Assembly (NCBI RefSeq): GCF_900091525.1
Contig: NZ_FMCU01000005.1
Coordinates: 310,001 to 374,000, forward strand
Direction: 5' to 3'
From: Micromonospora matsumotoense
Lineage (GTDB): Bacteria > Actinomycetota > Actinomycetes > Mycobacteriales > Micromonosporaceae
Length of the DNA: 64,000 nucleotides
Position 1 is the stretch's first letter. The number at the start of each line of letters is the position of its first letter. Positions 16,662-25,348 of this stretch are shown here, one piece after another. The position numbers were made by a program, and so were the translations under genes. The notes under the pieces are model-generated. The model worked only from the letters and a program-made list of their open reading frames with translations. It was not told the DNA's origin and ran no database searches.

Positions 16662-17909
16662 TCAGCGTCGGCCGGGCAGCGACCGGGTCGGTGGGGCGGT
16701 GCCGGCGAGCAGGGCACGATCGGCGGCGGAGGTGCCGGACTGCCAACCCTCGGCGTCCCGCACGGTCAACCGGGCCCGGGTGACGCCGGGGAAGAGGGTG
16801 TCCATCCGCTCCCGCACCGCGCCGGAGCGGGCGGCGAGCACCGGCAGCAGCCGCTCCGGCCCGGCGGCCTCCGCCGCCTGCCGGTTCGCCTCGTCGGTCG
16901 CGGTCCGCAGCCGCTCCCCGATGCGCCGGGCGAAGGCGTGCAGGAAAGCCTCGTCGTACGCCTTGGTGCGTCGGCCGCCGCCCTGACGCTCCCGGCGTCC
17001 GCGCAGCATGGCGGCGGTGGCCTGCACCAGCAGTGAGGTGTGCAGCAGTTCGACGGCCTCCAGGTCGGCGGGGAAGCCGAGCACGGTGGCGAAACCGAGA
17101 TCGTCCGACCAGACCGACTCGCACCGGTTCGCCGCCGCCACCTCCTGCACCAGCAACGCCTTCGCGCCCGCGTACGGGGCGTCGGTGCTGATCCGGACAC
17201 CGCCGGGCCGGTCCGGGTGGGCGGCGGTCGCCTCGACCAGGGCCCGTTCCAGGCTGTGCCGGGCGATCAGCTCCTGCGCCTTGCCGGTGAACGCCTCCGC
17301 CTCGGCCGGGAAGGTGGTGGACTCCGCCTTGGCCAGCAACGCCCGTACCCGGTCGAGCACCCGGGACCCGCTCGGCCCGCCCGGCGCGGTCGTGGCCGGG
17401 CCACCGACGCCGCCGGGCGGGGGCCGGAGCACCGCGACCGGCGGCAGGCCGGCCAGCAGCGCCAGCACCTCGATCGCGTCGCGCAGGGCGGTGATCCGGT
17501 CCGTACCCTCCCGGGTCGTCCAACCGCTCAGCCACCCGGCGTCGTCATCGCCGTGGACCCGGGCGTCCAGGCCGGCCAACTGGTCGTCCCACCACGGCGG
17601 CACCGGGCCGGGCTGGGCCGCCCGGTCGGCGGCGAGGGCCTCGGCGACCAGCCGCCCCGGGCGTGCGCCCAGCCGACGGGTCACGATCCGGGCCACGTCG
17701 GCCGGCTGCCAGCCCCGTGGCCAGAGCCGGCCCAGGGCGGCCACCAGCCGGCCGAGCAGCGCGGCGTCCACCGTTGCCGGGCCGTCGGGCGTCGGCCGGC
17801 CACCGTCACCGCCGACCACGAGCCGGTCCAGCTTCCGCTCCGCATCGCGTACGTCGGTGCCGCGCACCGCCGCGACCGCGGCGGTGATGAGGGCATCGGC
17901 GTCCGGCAC
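16662..17909 (-). CDS. DUF2786 domain protein
   Basis: A 415-residue cytoplasmic protein. The DUF2786 core begins about residue 190 with RVLDRVRALLAKAESTTFPAEAEAFTGKAQELIARHSL, the family signature, and continues into the associated C-terminal domain containing LLHTSLLVQATAAM and KAYDEAFLHAFARRIGERL. Molecular function is unknown; the fold is often linked with phage and mobile elements, but in actinobacteria it is usually chromosomal. GTG at 17909 has GAGGAAGGA upstream; a longer frame reaching 18014 lacks a good site. Confidence 0.85.
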   Translation of the reverse strand: MPDADALITAAVAAVRGTDVRDAERKLDRLVVGGDGGRPTPDGPATVDAALLGRLVAALGRLWPRGWQPADVARIVTRRLGARPGRLVAEALAADRAAQPGPVPPWWDDQLAGLDARVHGDDDAGWLSGWTTREGTDRITALRDAIEVLALLAGLPPVAVLRPPPGGVGGPATTAPGGPSGSRVLDRVRALLAKAESTTFPAEAEAFTGKAQELIARHSLERALVEATAAHPDRPGGVRISTDAPYAGAKALLVQEVAAANRCESVWSDDLGFATVLGFPADLEAVELLHTSLLVQATAAMLRGRRERQGGGRRTKAYDEAFLHAFARRIGERLRTATDEANRQAAEAAGPERLLPVLAARSGAVRERMDTLFPGVTRARLTVRDAEGWQSGTSAADRALLAGTAPPTRSLPGRR

Positions 17910-18078
17910 GGGTGGTCCTTCCTCGGGGGGTGACGGCCGGAAGGTGTCCGGATCGTCGGGAGTGTCTGCCCGGCAACGGTACCCGGGCCCGGATTGCTCC
18001 TCCCGGGCACTCATCCGTACGCGCCTCGCGCCCGTACTCCTGCCTGGAGTGGACCGAGGTGGACGGGGGAGGCGAACG

Positions 18079-18957
18079 GTGAGCACCCTGACGGTGAGCG
18101 AGGCCACCGACCGGGGCCGGCACCGGGGGCGACGCCGGGGCGTGACCCCGGCCGGTGTCCTGACGGTGGTGCTGGTGGTGGCTGGGCTGGCTGCCGGCGG
18201 TGCGGTGGTGGCCCAGCGGCAGGGCGTCGACCTGGGCGCTCTCATCGGTGACGTCCGGCGGGAGCCGGTCCGGCCGCCCGCCGCCGCGGTGCCGCCCGTG
18301 CCGACCCGGGCGGAGGCGCCCGTCCCGCTCGGGTCCGCCGCCGCGCCCGCCCCGGCGGCGCTGCGCTATCCACAACGGGGGACCGGCACCTGGCGGACGG
18401 CGACCGCCCAGGGCGCGGTCGCCGGGCGGGACGGCCAACTGCTGCGCTACCGGGTGGCGGTGGAGGGCGGCATCGACGCCGTCGACCCGGAGCGGTTCGG
18501 CCGGGAGGTGGCGGTGGTGCTCGCCGATCGCCGGGGCTGGACCGCCGACGGCCGGTGGCGGTTGCAACGGGTCGGTGCCGACAGCCCGGCCGACTTCACC
18601 GTGCTGCTGACCACCCCGGTCACCCGGGGTGAGCTGTGCGGGGACCCCTCGGACCGGTACACCTCCTGCCGCAACGGCGACCGGGTCGTGATCAACGTGG
18701 CGCGCTGGGCACGGGGCGTACCGGACTTCCGCGGCGACCTCGCCACCTACCGGTCGTACGTGCTGAACCACGAGGTGGGGCACCGGCTGGGCCGGGGTCA
18801 CGAGCGGTGCCCGGCAGCGGGCGGGCCGGCGCCGGTGATGCAGCAGCAGACCCTCGGCCTGCACGGCTGCCGGCCGAACGCCTGGCCGATGGCGGGTGGC
18901 ACCCTGTTCACCGGCCCCGCCGGCGAATACGACGACCCGATCCCGGCCGGCGACTGA
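18079..18957 (+). CDS. DUF3152 secreted metalloprotease-like protein
   Basis: A 292-residue membrane-anchored protein: basic N-terminus, one membrane helix (residues ~24-47), Pro/Ala-rich linker, then the DUF3152 domain with a zinc-protease-type motif NHEVGHRLGRGH (HExxH-x5-H) and four cysteines likely in disulphides (LCGDPS, SCRNGD, ERCPA, HGCRPN). Such proteins are predicted extracytoplasmic zinc metallopeptidases; activity is not demonstrated. GTG at 18079 has GGGGGAGG upstream. Confidence 0.87.
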   Translation: MSTLTVSEATDRGRHRGRRRGVTPAGVLTVVLVVAGLAAGGAVVAQRQGVDLGALIGDVRREPVRPPAAAVPPVPTRAEAPVPLGSAAAPAPAALRYPQRGTGTWRTATAQGAVAGRDGQLLRYRVAVEGGIDAVDPERFGREVAVVLADRRGWTADGRWRLQRVGADSPADFTVLLTTPVTRGELCGDPSDRYTSCRNGDRVVINVARWARGVPDFRGDLATYRSYVLNHEVGHRLGRGHERCPAAGGPAPVMQQQTLGLHGCRPNAWPMAGGTLFTGPAGEYDDPIPAGD

Positions 18958-19051
18958 CCCCTCCCGCCGAGCCCGAGCCCGAGCGCGCCGGCCCCGAGCC
19001 GAGCGGGGCACGGCCGACGTCGACCGGACAGGGCTGAGCGTGTCTGAGCCG

Positions 19052-19138
19052 GGCGCTGATCAACTCAGGTGGGCCGATGTTGCGGTGTTCTGAGCGATCG
19101 GACACCGCAACATCGGCCCCCTGCAGGCGATCAGCGCC
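19052..19138. repeat. Composite intergenic palindrome, copy B of a two-copy family
   Basis: Inner perfect 18-bp inverted repeat (19071-19088 with 19102-19119, arm GGGCCGATGTTGCGGTGT) and outer 10-bp inverted repeat (GGCGCTGATC 19052-19061 with GATCAGCGCC 19129-19138). It lies between convergent stop codons and would form a cruciform or bidirectional terminator. It aligns with the degenerate copy at 7951-8030. Confidence 0.85.
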
Positions 19139-19175
19139 GGCCGGCGGGCCAGGGCGGACGTCCCGTGCGGCCGGG

Positions 19176-19604
19176 TCAGCGGCGGGGGAAGGAGGCCCAG
19201 ATGTTCTTGGTGCGGTCGGTGGCGTACCAGCCGACCTCCAGGGAGACCGCCATGGCGATCTGGAGTCCCCGGCCGCCGGCCCCCATCGGCCGGGTGTCGG
19301 ACAATTCGGGGATGGTGCTGAGGTCGTGGTCGGCGACGTCGAGGATGAGCGACTCGTCGATGGTGAGCAGCCGAATGACCGTGGGCGGGATGCCGTGTTT
19401 GAGGGCATTCGTGGCCAGTTCGGTGGCGACCAGGGCGATCAACTCGGGGACCTCGTCGAGGCTCTGCCCGTCGAGGAGCTCCTCACCGGTGACGGCCTCG
19501 TGCAGGGAGGCCCGCAGGGCCCGCAGGCCGGCGGGATCGGCCAGTTCCCACCGGCGCAACTCGATGGCCTCAGGCGGGGGCGGCGAGGTGAGAAGCGGTG
19601 CCAT
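19176..19604 (-). CDS. RsbW-like anti-sigma factor ATPase
   Basis: A 142-residue GHKL-fold protein of the SpoIIAB/RsbW type. N-box ELATNALKHG near residues 64-73, G1-like DVADHD, and G2 GGRGLQIA are visible. Such proteins phosphorylate STAS anti-anti-sigma proteins or bind sigma factors. Its likely partners (STAS protein, two PP2C phosphatases, SigB-type sigma) are scattered through this window, but none is adjacent. ATG at 19604. Confidence 0.87.
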   Translation of the reverse strand: MAPLLTSPPPPEAIELRRWELADPAGLRALRASLHEAVTGEELLDGQSLDEVPELIALVATELATNALKHGIPPTVIRLLTIDESLILDVADHDLSTIPELSDTRPMGAGGRGLQIAMAVSLEVGWYATDRTKNIWASFPRR

Positions 19605-19987
19605 GATCTCGGTTTACCCTGCGTAGCGGTCACCTATGCCCGGCCCGCTGTCGGGGATTCGTCCTTTCGGGCGCACCGGAACGCGCCACCGCACAAGCCC
19701 ACGTCGGAGCCCGCTGCGCGGTGACCCGGGGCCCCGGCCCGGTGCCGGGTGGAGTGTGGTTCGGGCCACTGTCGAAGGTGGTGTGCCAGGCGGGAACGGG
19801 TCGCCCTGCGCCACCGCGCCGAGGATCGAGAAATCATCCGATTCGGGGCCTGCGTCAGCCCTTGCGGTCGCGTAAAGTCCGCAAACTGAACGGGCCATGT
19901 CGGCGACGGAACGCCCCGCTAACGGGTGCCCGTCCGCACGGTTGGGCGCATCCCCGCGCCGGCTCGCGGACCGCCTCAGGAAGAGCC
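19605..19987. other. Intergenic gap, divergent promoter region
   Basis: No gene is supported. It separates the divergent RsbW-like and glycosyltransferase genes. The part around 19820-19900 is relatively AT-rich (for example GAGAAATCATCCGATT) and probably holds the glycosyltransferase promoter. No clear consensus elements were recognised. Confidence 0.35.
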
Positions 19988-21523
19988 ATGACCGCCAGTA
20001 CGAATGCCCCCAAGGTGACCGTCGTGGTCCCGGCGTACAACTCCGGACCGCACATCGAGAAGCTCGTCACCTCGTTGCTGAGCCAGTCACTGCCGGCCGG
20101 CGAGTTCGAGGTCATGTTCGTCGACGACGGCTCCACCGACTCGACCGGCGCCCGGCTCGACGAACTGGCTGCCGCCCACCCGCACTTCCGGGTGCTGCAC
20201 ATCGACAACTCCGGCTGGCCGTCACGCCCCCGCAACCTCGGCGTCCAACACGCCCGGGGCGAGTACGTCTTCTTCGCCGACGACGACGACTGGTTCGGCG
20301 AGGAGGCGCTGGAACGCCTGTACGCCTGCGCCACCGCCCACGACGCGGACCTGGTGGTCGGCAAGATGGCCGGGCACCGCCGTTCGGTGCCGCGCGAGCT
20401 GTTCCGGCGCAACCGGTTCGACGCCACCCTGGAGAACACGCCGCTGATCGACAGCCTGACCGCGCACAAGCTGTTCCGGCGCTCCTTCCTCGTCGCGCAC
20501 GACCTGCGCTTCCCGGAGGGCAAGCGGCGGCTGGAGGACCACGTCCTGGTCACCCGGGCCTTCTTCCTGTCCCGGCGCACCTGCGTGCTGGCCGACTACG
20601 TCTGCTACCACCACCAGCGGCGGGTCGACGCCGGCAACGTCACGGCCACCGCGCTGGAGCCGGCCGGATACTTCGTCAACCTGCGCGAGGCGCTCGACAT
20701 CGTCGACGCGCACACCGAGCCCGGCCCGCTGCGGGACCGGCTGCACCGGCGGTGGCTGCGCAACGAGATGGTCTCCCGGCTGCGCGGCCGGCGGTTGCTC
20801 GACGCGCCCGCCGACTGGGTGGACCAGTTGGTCGGCGAGGCGCAGCGGGTGATCCGGGACCGGTTCGCCCCGGGCGTCGCCGCCGGTCTGCCGCCGCTGC
20901 AACGGATCATCTCCCGGCTCATCGAGGAGGGGCGCACCCCCGACCTGCGTCGGCTCGCCCAGTGGGAGGCGGCCGTCCGGGCGGCCCCCACCGTGCAACG
21001 GGTCGTGCAGGACGGCAGCACCCTGACCGTCACCCTCACCGCCGAGCTGTTCTTCGGCGATCAGCCGCTCGTCCTCACCGCCGACGGTGAGCAGCGGCTG
21101 CTGGTGATGCCGGTCGACGACGTGCCGGCCGACCTGCGGGACGCGACGAGCCGGATCAAGCAGTCCAAGCTCGACGTCATCGCCCGGCGGCGGGACACCC
21201 GGGAGGAGTTCTTCGTGCCGGTCACCGGCACCGTCGAGCTGGTCCCGGCGGGCGACGGCACGCTGCGGCTGGTCCAGCACGGCACCGCCCGGCTCGACGT
21301 CGGCGCGCTCAACGGCGGCCGGAGCAGGGGCACCTGGGACCTGAAGGCCCGGGTCACCTGCTGTGGCTGGACCGAGGACGCCGCCCTGCCGGTGGCCTTC
21401 CGCTGCACCGCCGACGGTGCCCGCCCGGTCGCCGTGGCGCACCAGGACAGCCTGCGCTTCCGGCTGCGCCGGGCGGTGGCCCGGCGGGTACCCGAGTCGA
21501 TCCGGCGGGCGATCCGCCGCTGA
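19988..21523 (+). CDS. Family 2 glycosyltransferase
   Basis: A 511-residue protein. The N-terminal GT-A domain (residues ~8-230) shows VTVVVPAYNSG, the nucleotide-sugar motif VDDGSTDST and the metal-binding run ADDDDWFGEEAL. The remaining ~280 residues, ending in an Arg-rich basic helix (LRRAVARRVPESIRRAIRR), are an accessory region with beta-rich character as found in actinobacterial wall-polymer GT2 enzymes. It should transfer a sugar to a cell-envelope polymer; donor and acceptor are unknown. ATG at 19988 follows AGGAAG. Monocistronic in this context. Confidence 0.9.
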   Translation: MTASTNAPKVTVVVPAYNSGPHIEKLVTSLLSQSLPAGEFEVMFVDDGSTDSTGARLDELAAAHPHFRVLHIDNSGWPSRPRNLGVQHARGEYVFFADDDDWFGEEALERLYACATAHDADLVVGKMAGHRRSVPRELFRRNRFDATLENTPLIDSLTAHKLFRRSFLVAHDLRFPEGKRRLEDHVLVTRAFFLSRRTCVLADYVCYHHQRRVDAGNVTATALEPAGYFVNLREALDIVDAHTEPGPLRDRLHRRWLRNEMVSRLRGRRLLDAPADWVDQLVGEAQRVIRDRFAPGVAAGLPPLQRIISRLIEEGRTPDLRRLAQWEAAVRAAPTVQRVVQDGSTLTVTLTAELFFGDQPLVLTADGEQRLLVMPVDDVPADLRDATSRIKQSKLDVIARRRDTREEFFVPVTGTVELVPAGDGTLRLVQHGTARLDVGALNGGRSRGTWDLKARVTCCGWTEDAALPVAFRCTADGARPVAVAHQDSLRFRLRRAVARRVPESIRRAIRR

Positions 21524-21913
21524 CCCGGCGGGTACGACCGCGCGGGCCACCCGCCCGCGTGTACCGGGCCAGCTTCTCGCGGCCGTGCGTACCGCCCGCC
21601 CGCGTGTACCGGGCCGCCTCCTCGCGGCCGACCTCGTCGGTCGGCCTGATCACCGCGTCCCACCGCCCTCGTGCTCCGAGCCGCGCCCGGGAACCGGTCC
21701 GGAAGGCGTCCGTCGCGCCGGACCGGCGGATCGGGCAGCACACCGTGACCGCCGTCACCGGTCCGCCGGTCGGCGTGAAGAACACGTCAAGAAACCGTGG
21801 CTGCCCGTCACGGTCGCGTTATGGACCCTGCCCCATCGGACGACAGCGCGTGGTGATTGCCCGGCGTGGCCGGAAGGCGGTCACGGCGTTCGGGTCCGGT
21901 GGAGGGAGTCCGC
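21524..21913. other. Intergenic gap with a 45-bp period direct repeat
   Basis: No gene is supported between the glycosyltransferase and the kdp remnant. Two 35-base near-identical copies lie at 21551-21585 and 21596-21630 (CCGCCCGCGTGTACCGGGCC...). The kdp promoter should lie in the second half. Confidence 0.45.
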
Positions 21914-21997
21914 GTGTCTGACGTGGTGTTCGTGCTGGTGACGGTGGTGCTGTTCGCGGCGCTCGCCCTCGTGGTGAGGGGCGTGGAGAAGCGGTGA
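21914..21997 (+). CDS. 27-residue hydrophobic peptide upstream of kdpF
   Basis: A 27-codon frame starting at GTG 21914, with GGAGGGAG just upstream, encodes one membrane helix ([18 protein letters not shown]) and a charged end GVEKR. Its stop overlaps the kdpF start by four bases (GTGA), so it is translated with kdpF. Similar tiny membrane peptides precede kdpF in other actinobacteria. The role is unknown. Confidence 0.7.
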   Translation: MSDVVFVLVTVVLFAALALVVRGVEKR

Positions 21998-22083
21998 ACG
22001 CCGTCAACGCCGTCGGCCTGGTGCTGGCGATCGGTCTGGCGGTGTTCATGGTCGTCGCGCCGCTGTTCCCGGAGCGCTTCTGA
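21994..22083 (+). CDS. kdpF: KdpF, small subunit of the K+-transporting ATPase
   Basis: A 29-residue single-helix peptide ([22 protein letters not shown]), the usual size and pattern of KdpF, which stabilises the KdpABC complex. It overlaps the preceding peptide by four bases and the kdpA start by one base. Because kdpA is truncated and kdpB and kdpC are absent, it cannot serve a complete Kdp pump here. Confidence 0.85.
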   Translation: MNAVNAVGLVLAIGLAVFMVVAPLFPERF

Positions 22084-22768
22084 TGACCACGGCCACTGTC
22101 ATGACACCCATGGCCACCCCGGGTACGACGACAGCCGGTGTCGTCTTCGTGTTGTCCCTCGTGGTGGCGCTGGTCGCCGCGTACCGCCCGGTCGGCGACC
22201 AGATCTACCGGGTGGTCGCCGGCACCCGGCAGTCCCGGGTCGAGCGCGGGGTGGTCCGGCTGGTCGGGGTGAACCCGGCCGCCGAGCAGTCGTGGGGCGT
22301 CTACGCCCGCAGCCTGCCGGCCTTCTCCGCCGTCTCGGTCCTGTTCCTCCACGCCTTCCCGCGGTGGCAGGACCACCTGTGGCTGTCGCTGGGCTTCGGC
22401 CCGGTCGGTCCGCACGGCGCCTGGAACACCGCCGTGTCGTTCGTGACCAACACGAACTGGCAGTGGTACCCGGGTGAGTCGACCATGGGCCACCTGGTGC
22501 AGATGGCCGGGCTGGCGGTGCAGAACTTCCTCTCCGCCGCGGTGGGCATCGCGGTGGCGGTGGCCCTGGTCCGGGGGTTCGCCCGCAGCCGTACCGGCGA
22601 ACTGGGCGACTTCTGGGTGGACCTGGTCCGGATCACGCTGCGGGTGCTGCTGCCGGTGGCGGTGCTCGGCGCGCTCGTGCTGATGCTCGGCGGCGTGGTG
22701 CAGAACCTCTCCGTCGGCACCGACGTGACCACCCTGACCGGCGGCGGTCAGACCGTCACCGGCGGCCC
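22083..22768 (+). pseudogene. kdpA: kdpA, 5' fragment
   Basis: The reading frame encodes the N-terminal ~229 residues of the K+-translocating subunit KdpA, including [42 protein letters not shown] and the lead into the first selectivity region, [10 protein letters not shown]. Homology stops abruptly there: the next expected segment (the EAIKxLGTNGGGFFN region) is missing and the frame runs on through unrelated antisense sequence to 23000. KdpA normally has ~550 residues. No kdpB or kdpC follows. This is a deletion remnant. Confidence 0.88.
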
Positions 22769-22786
22769 TGAGTGGCCGCGCCGCTC

Positions 22787-23008
22787 TCAGGCCGCGCCCC
22801 GGCCGAGCGCCTCGGCCGCCACCGCCCCGACGACCACCAGACCGTCGGTGTTGCTCTTGCGGCTCGACCCCCGGATCACCATCACGGACGACACCAGGTT
22901 GCCCCGGGCGAGGAAGGCGTCGCAGGCGACGAAGTCCGTCCCGCTGGCCCGCTCCGTGGGCGTGCAGAGGACATGGAGCGCTCCTGTCAGTCGTACGTAA
23001 GGCAGCAT
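22787..23008 (-). pseudogene. Possible 3' fragment of a PknH-like sensor lipoprotein gene
   Basis: A 73-codon minus-strand frame ending ALGRGAA. The segment [24 protein letters not shown] resembles the end of PknH-type extracellular sensor domains, where a conserved Cys is followed by a strand of alternating hydrophobic residues, and then [13 protein letters not shown]. The 5' part of such a gene is absent. It abuts the kdpA break point, so both may flank a deletion. Assignment is tentative; it could also be a small hypothetical protein. Confidence 0.4.
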
Positions 23009-23045
23009 CGTACGAAGACATCACCGAGCGTCGCTGTCCCCCTTC

Positions 23046-23435
23046 CTATCCGAGGCTGAGCCCGATCGCCAGGGCGACGACGGCCAGGAGCGGGGGGACG
23101 AGCTGCTTGAGCGCGGCGCTCGCCTTCGTGGGTGCCGAGATCAGCAGCACCAGGCCGGCGGCGACCATCGAACCGGCGCCGACGAAGACCAGGGTCGCGC
23201 CGACGGTGTGCGCGCCGACGGCGTAGGCGACGATGCCAACGACGATCGCGACGGCCAGGAAGAGGTTGTAGAAGCCCTGGTTGAAGGCGAGCTGCCGGGT
23301 CGTCTCCGCCTCCTCGCGGCTGGTGCCGAAGACCGCGCGGGCGCGGGCGGTCGTCCAGACGACGGACTCCAGGTAGAAGATGTAGACGTGGATGAGGCCG
23401 GCGATGCCGGCCAGGATGAGCCCTGCGACGACCAT
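23046..23435 (-). CDS. DUF1304 integral membrane protein
   Basis: A 129-residue protein with four predicted membrane helices, matching DUF1304: first helix LAGIAGLIHVYIFYLESVVW, then the conserved RAVFGTSREEAETTRQLAFNQGFYNLFLA, and two further helices. Function unknown. ATG at 23435 has AAGGAGG seven bases upstream. Immediately divergent is the PP2C phosphatase gene. Confidence 0.9.
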   Translation of the reverse strand: MVVAGLILAGIAGLIHVYIFYLESVVWTTARARAVFGTSREEAETTRQLAFNQGFYNLFLAVAIVVGIVAYAVGAHTVGATLVFVGAGSMVAAGLVLLISAPTKASAALKQLVPPLLAVVALAIGLSLG

Positions 23436-23570
23436 GACGCTGCCTCCTTGGTACGCGCGGACGGAGATGTCCGCCACCGTCATTCTTCCTGCCCGCCGTA
23501 TCCCCGAATCAGGTGGTGGCGGGTTTCCCGTGCGCCTCCTACGGTGGGGGAGACGTGGGGGAGGTTCAGA

Positions 23571-24785
23571 TTGGTCGACGCGGGTGACGCGGTGCGTTGG
23601 CTCCAGCTCGCCGCGCCTCGCGGTGGGCCGGACGACCTGCCTCTGCTGGTGAACCGGGCCGCGCCGGCCGTTGACGCCACCGAGATCGTGATCTACCTGG
23701 CGGACTACCAGCAGGCCAGCCTCGTACCGCTGCTCGATGCCGGCCTGGACCGCGAGGCGCTGCCGATCGAGACGACCCTCGCCGGTCGGGCGTTCACCGG
23801 TCTCGACGTGCAACGCGCGGCCGACAGCCCGGACCGGATCTGGGTCCCACTGCTGGTCGGGTGCGAGCGGATGGGCGTGCTGGAGATCGTCTCGTCGGCC
23901 GCCGGGGACCCGGCGATGAACGAGGCGGCCTGGGAGTTGGCGACCTGCGTCGCGCAACTCGTGGTGAACCGCCGACCGTACGGCGATGTGGTCGAGCGGC
24001 TGCGGCGTCGGCTGCCGATGCAGGTCGCCGCCGAGATCGTCTGGGGCCTGCTGCCTCCGTTGACCTTCGCCACCGACGACATGCTGCTCACCACCATCCT
24101 CGAACCGTGCTACGACGTCGGCGGGGACATCTTCGACTACGCGCTCAACGGTGACGTGCTCAGCGTCGGGCTGTTCGACACCTGCGGGCACGGCATCAAG
24201 GCGAGCACCCTGGCCTCCCTGGTGGTGAGCGCCTACCGCAACGCGCGCCGCTGTGGCCTCGACCTGGTCGACACGGCGACCAGCATCGACAGGTGGGTGC
24301 GCTCCGAGCACCCGCACATGTTCGCCACGGCGCTCCTGGTCGAGCTGGAGCGGAGCACCGGCCGGCTCCGAGTGATCAACGCCGGTCACCCGGGCGCGTT
24401 GCTGCTGCGCGACGGCAAGGCGATCCGGGAGCTGCCGGGCCCGACCGCGCTCCCGCTCGGCCTGGGCCACCTGGCGACCCACCGCCCCGAGGTGTACGAG
24501 GAGGAGCTGCACCCGGGCGACCGCATCCTCGCCTACACCGACGGCATCACCGACGCGCGTGGCGTCGACGGGGAGCGGTTCGGGTTGACGCGTCTCGTCG
24601 ACTTCGTCAACCGGGCCCTCAACGACCAGCTGGCCACCCCGGAGACGATGCGCCGGCTGGTGCGCGCGGTGGTCGCCTACCAGTCGGGACAGCTCGACGA
24701 CGACGCGACGGCGCTGTTGCTGGAGTGGCGTCCACCGCACGCACCGCTGTCCCACCTGCGCGACCGCACGACGACCGGCCTGTGA
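23571..24785 (+). CDS. PP2C/SpoIIE-type serine phosphatase with GAF-like N-terminus
   Basis: A 404-residue cytoplasmic protein. The N-terminal ~160 residues look GAF-like (ATEIVIYLADYQQASL, WVPLLVGCERMGVLEI). The C-terminal SpoIIE/PP2C domain has metal-binding VGGDIFDYA, DTCGHGIKAS, NAGHPGALLL, TDGITDARG and DDDATALLL. Such enzymes dephosphorylate STAS anti-anti-sigma factors. TTG at 23571 with GGGGGAGG eight bases upstream is chosen; the longer frame has low-complexity sequence. The related phosphatase at 40163-41410 has the same architecture. Confidence 0.88.
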   Translation: MVDAGDAVRWLQLAAPRGGPDDLPLLVNRAAPAVDATEIVIYLADYQQASLVPLLDAGLDREALPIETTLAGRAFTGLDVQRAADSPDRIWVPLLVGCERMGVLEIVSSAAGDPAMNEAAWELATCVAQLVVNRRPYGDVVERLRRRLPMQVAAEIVWGLLPPLTFATDDMLLTTILEPCYDVGGDIFDYALNGDVLSVGLFDTCGHGIKASTLASLVVSAYRNARRCGLDLVDTATSIDRWVRSEHPHMFATALLVELERSTGRLRVINAGHPGALLLRDGKAIRELPGPTALPLGLGHLATHRPEVYEEELHPGDRILAYTDGITDARGVDGERFGLTRLVDFVNRALNDQLATPETMRRLVRAVVAYQSGQLDDDATALLLEWRPPHAPLSHLRDRTTTGL

Positions 24786-25348
24786 TTCTGCCGTTCCCCA
24801 GGTCCTTCCAGGCAGGCGGCCTGCTGAACACAGTGCGCTGACCGGGGCGGCGTGTGCGCCGCGGATGGGAATCCAGCGGCGCACACGTAACGCGTTGGCT
24901 ATTTACACGTTGAGTGAGATTAGGCGACCCATTTAAGCCAGAGGACGGACATTGCCAGATCACCCCAACCTGCGCAGTGAGAGGTGATGACGGCAAGGAT
25001 GGAGTCGTTCAGCGACTCCAAAAGGTGGAGTGAAGAGGCGGCGGCGAGAAGGTCAAGGGCGACCGCGAATCCCATGACCCAGAGGCTGAACATGAAGCAA
25101 GATCCTAGAGGGCATTGAACATGAAAGGGAAGAGCCCTCACTTTAAGGCTATTGTCCAACATATCCCTTTTATTGGTAATTAAAATGAGTAAAATACTGT
25201 TATGCATTGATGTACAAAAAATGGGGAAATATGTTTCTAGTGGGTCTCCCTATCTGGCGGGAGTGCCTCGAAGGCGTTGCCCCAGCGCGCTAGGCTCGCC
25301 AGCAACGGCAACGCGAATCATCTATGTCTGAATCGTGGGAGGTCGGGC
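24786..25348. other. AT-rich island preceding the NLR-like locus
   Basis: From about 24895 to 25320 base composition drops far below the rest of the window (for example TTTTATTGGTAATTAAAATGAG near 25170). It contains one low-confidence minus-strand frame (24920-25207) and presumably the promoter of the 25349 gene. A composition break of this sort usually marks acquired DNA. Confidence 0.6.
24920..25207 (-). CDS. Possible small hydrophobic protein in the AT-rich island
   Basis: A 95-codon frame. Its second half (from an internal Met at about residue 39, MFSLWVMGFAVALDLLAAASSL) is hydrophobic and could be a small membrane peptide. Codon use is unlike neighbouring genes, with A/T in many third positions, consistent with the island. 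No ribosome binding site is evident and no family is recognised. Listed because no other frame explains the region. Confidence 0.25.
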   Translation of the reverse strand: MHNSILLILITNKRDMLDNSLKVRALPFHVQCPLGSCFMFSLWVMGFAVALDLLAAASSLHLLESLNDSILAVITSHCAGWGDLAMSVLWLKWVA

